Shown here piece by piece: positions 31,622 to 32,466 of a stretch of DNA of 32,466 nucleotides. The DNA lies in the NCBI GenBank assembly GCA_030429665.1, contig JAUIEZ010000050.1, positions 1-32,466 of the forward strand, in the 5' to 3' direction. Source of the DNA: Gammaproteobacteria bacterium. GTDB lineage: Bacteria; Pseudomonadota; Gammaproteobacteria; Arenicellales; CAJQKF01. The position numbers and the translations under genes are program-made. The notes under the pieces were generated by a model. The model had not been told where the DNA came from, ran no database searches, and was given only the letters and a program-made list of their open reading frames with translations. Every line of letters starts with the position of its first letter. The first letter of the stretch is position 1.

Positions 31622-32371
31622 ATGACGTTCCAGTCGATGGATTATATTGCCACGAACCTCAAGGCCGACAAGTTTACGTTCCCGGTGCTCGAGCTTTTTT
31701 CCGCCGACATGGACCGGGTCGCGACCGAGGTCGGCAACAAGGTTGACCAGGCGCCGGCCTTCTTTCGCAATGCGCCTATCGTCATCGACCTGAAGTCGCT
31801 GCCCGGCGAGGAGGAGATCGAGTTTGCCGTGCTGGTGGGTCTGTTGCGATCCTTCGGACTCAACCCGGTTGCCATTCGCGGCGGCACGCAGAACCACGCC
31901 GAGTCGGCCTCGACCATGGAACTGGCGGTGCTGGCCGAGGAGCGGCGGACCGTTTCGCGCGCCACGGCAGCAGCGCAGGACGAGGGAGAACCCGGGCAGG
32001 GCGCTGAAGCCGACGACACGGCGGCCGCCGCCTCGCCCGTCAACCGCCTGCACCTGCGTCCCGTGCGTTCCGGCCAGAAACTGGCCGCGCCCAACGGCGA
32101 CCTGATCGTGATTGCCTCGGCGAGCGCGGGATCGGAGCTGATCGCGGCCGGCAACATCCACGTGTACGGCGCGCTGCGCGGCCGCGCCCTGGCGGGGGTC
32201 GGCGGCGACGAGCGATGCCGTATTTTCTGCCAGCGATTGGACGCCGAACTGGTGTCGATAGCCGGTCACTACCGTATCAGCGAGGACATCGACGAATCCC
32301 TCCGCGGACGGACGGTGCAGATCTATCTCGACGGTGACAAGCTGAATATCTCGGCGCTGGGCGACTCGTGA
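31622..32371 (+). CDS. minC: Septum site-determining protein MinC
   Basis: A 249-residue inhibitor of FtsZ ring formation. The N-terminal domain (about 10-100; ADKFTFPVLELFSAD, APIVIDLKSLPG, GLNPVAIRGG) blocks FtsZ polymers, and after a linker of about 40 residues the C-terminal beta-helix (LHLRPVRSGQKLAAPNGDLIVIASASAGSELIAAGNIHVYGALRGRALAG) dimerises and binds MinD. E. coli MinC is 231 aa. Neither the ATG at 31622 nor the one at 31637 has a clear ribosome site. minD follows 49 nt after the stop. Confidence 0.93.
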   Translation: MTFQSMDYIATNLKADKFTFPVLELFSADMDRVATEVGNKVDQAPAFFRNAPIVIDLKSLPGEEEIEFAVLVGLLRSFGLNPVAIRGGTQNHAESASTMELAVLAEERRTVSRATAAAQDEGEPGQGAEADDTAAAASPVNRLHLRPVRSGQKLAAPNGDLIVIASASAGSELIAAGNIHVYGALRGRALAGVGGDERCRIFCQRLDAELVSIAGHYRISEDIDESLRGRTVQIYLDGDKLNISALGDS

Positions 32372-32408
32372 CTCGCCCGGGCGAATTCTTTACGACACCC
32401 GGCAGGGT

Positions 32409-32415
32409 AAAGGAG
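32409..32415 (+). promoter_or_regulatory. Ribosome site for minD (TTG start)
   Basis: AAAGGAG lies 5 nt before TTG 32421. It fixes an unusual start codon that would otherwise be doubtful. Confidence 0.7.
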
Positions 32416-32420
32416 CACAC

Positions 32421-32466
32421 TTGGCAAAGGTAATCGTAGTCACCTCCGGCAAGGGAGGCGTGGGAA
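32421..32466 (+). CDS. minD: Septum site-determining ATPase MinD, start only (cut by window edge)
   Basis: TTG at 32421 begins (M)AKVIVVTSGKGGVG, the deviant Walker A opening of MinD, and runs to the edge. AAAGGAG (32409-32415) lies five bases upstream, which supports the non-ATG start. The order minC-minD is the usual one. Confidence 0.9.
   Translation, partial: MAKVIVVTSGKGGVG

Noticed and set aside
1-32466. tRNA, rRNA, CRISPR array, IS element or prophage
   Set aside because: Looked for cloverleaf ends, repeated spacers, transposase motifs and phage genes by eye; none were convincing.

Overview
The window reads as chromosomal DNA of a high-GC gammaproteobacterium. The evidence is a RelA of the monofunctional (p)ppGpp synthetase type (EFDD signature, HD hydrolase residues missing), adjoining minC and minD genes, TadA, a DUF924 protein and several TRAP/ABC uptake systems. 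I recognised no tRNA, rRNA, CRISPR array, transposase or phage gene.

Layout. 1-6.3 kb: a MarR-type regulator (cut by the left edge) diverges from a ferric-reductase-like flavocytochrome across a perfect 16-bp inverted repeat. A 1.3-kb stretch without a convincing gene follows, then a two-gene sugar operon (GT4 glycosyltransferase and amylo-alpha-1,6-glucosidase-type debranching enzyme). 6.3-7.8 kb: a second gene-poor stretch and a small secreted protein with a twin-arginine leader. 7.8-16.8 kb (minus strand): a coherent catabolic cluster. A PAS/AAA+/Fis sigma54 activator is followed by a textbook -24/-12 promoter with an IHF-like site and a 17-bp palindrome upstream. Next come TRAP genes dctP-dctQ-dctM, a SRPBCC protein, a fused-subunit CoA-transferase with an extra C-terminal domain, and a secreted tannase/feruloyl-esterase-family hydrolase. 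The natural reading is outer hydrolysis of an ester, uptake of the released (probably aromatic or keto) acid and CoA activation, under sigma54 control. The substrate is unknown.

17.5-22 kb: housekeeping genes (tadA, a secreted metallo-beta-lactamase-fold hydrolase, relA, DUF924). 22-28.1 kb: a 2-aminoethylphosphonate-type ABC importer (binding protein, ATPase, fused permease), an alpha/beta hydrolase and a LysR regulator. No phosphonate-degrading enzyme is in view. 28.2-32.5 kb: a 27-residue membrane peptide plus a DUF1127 protein, a perfect bidirectional terminator, an EamA exporter coupled to gamma-glutamyltransferase, and minC followed by the start of minD.

The best candidates for something undescribed are the sigma54-driven esterase/TRAP/CoA-transferase cluster; two related promoter-plus-leader elements (near 2037 and 6389) in gene-poor stretches, which may drive untranslated RNAs; and perfect 12-bp hairpins placed just after both binding-protein genes. 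Everything here was read by eye; no database search or folding was run.
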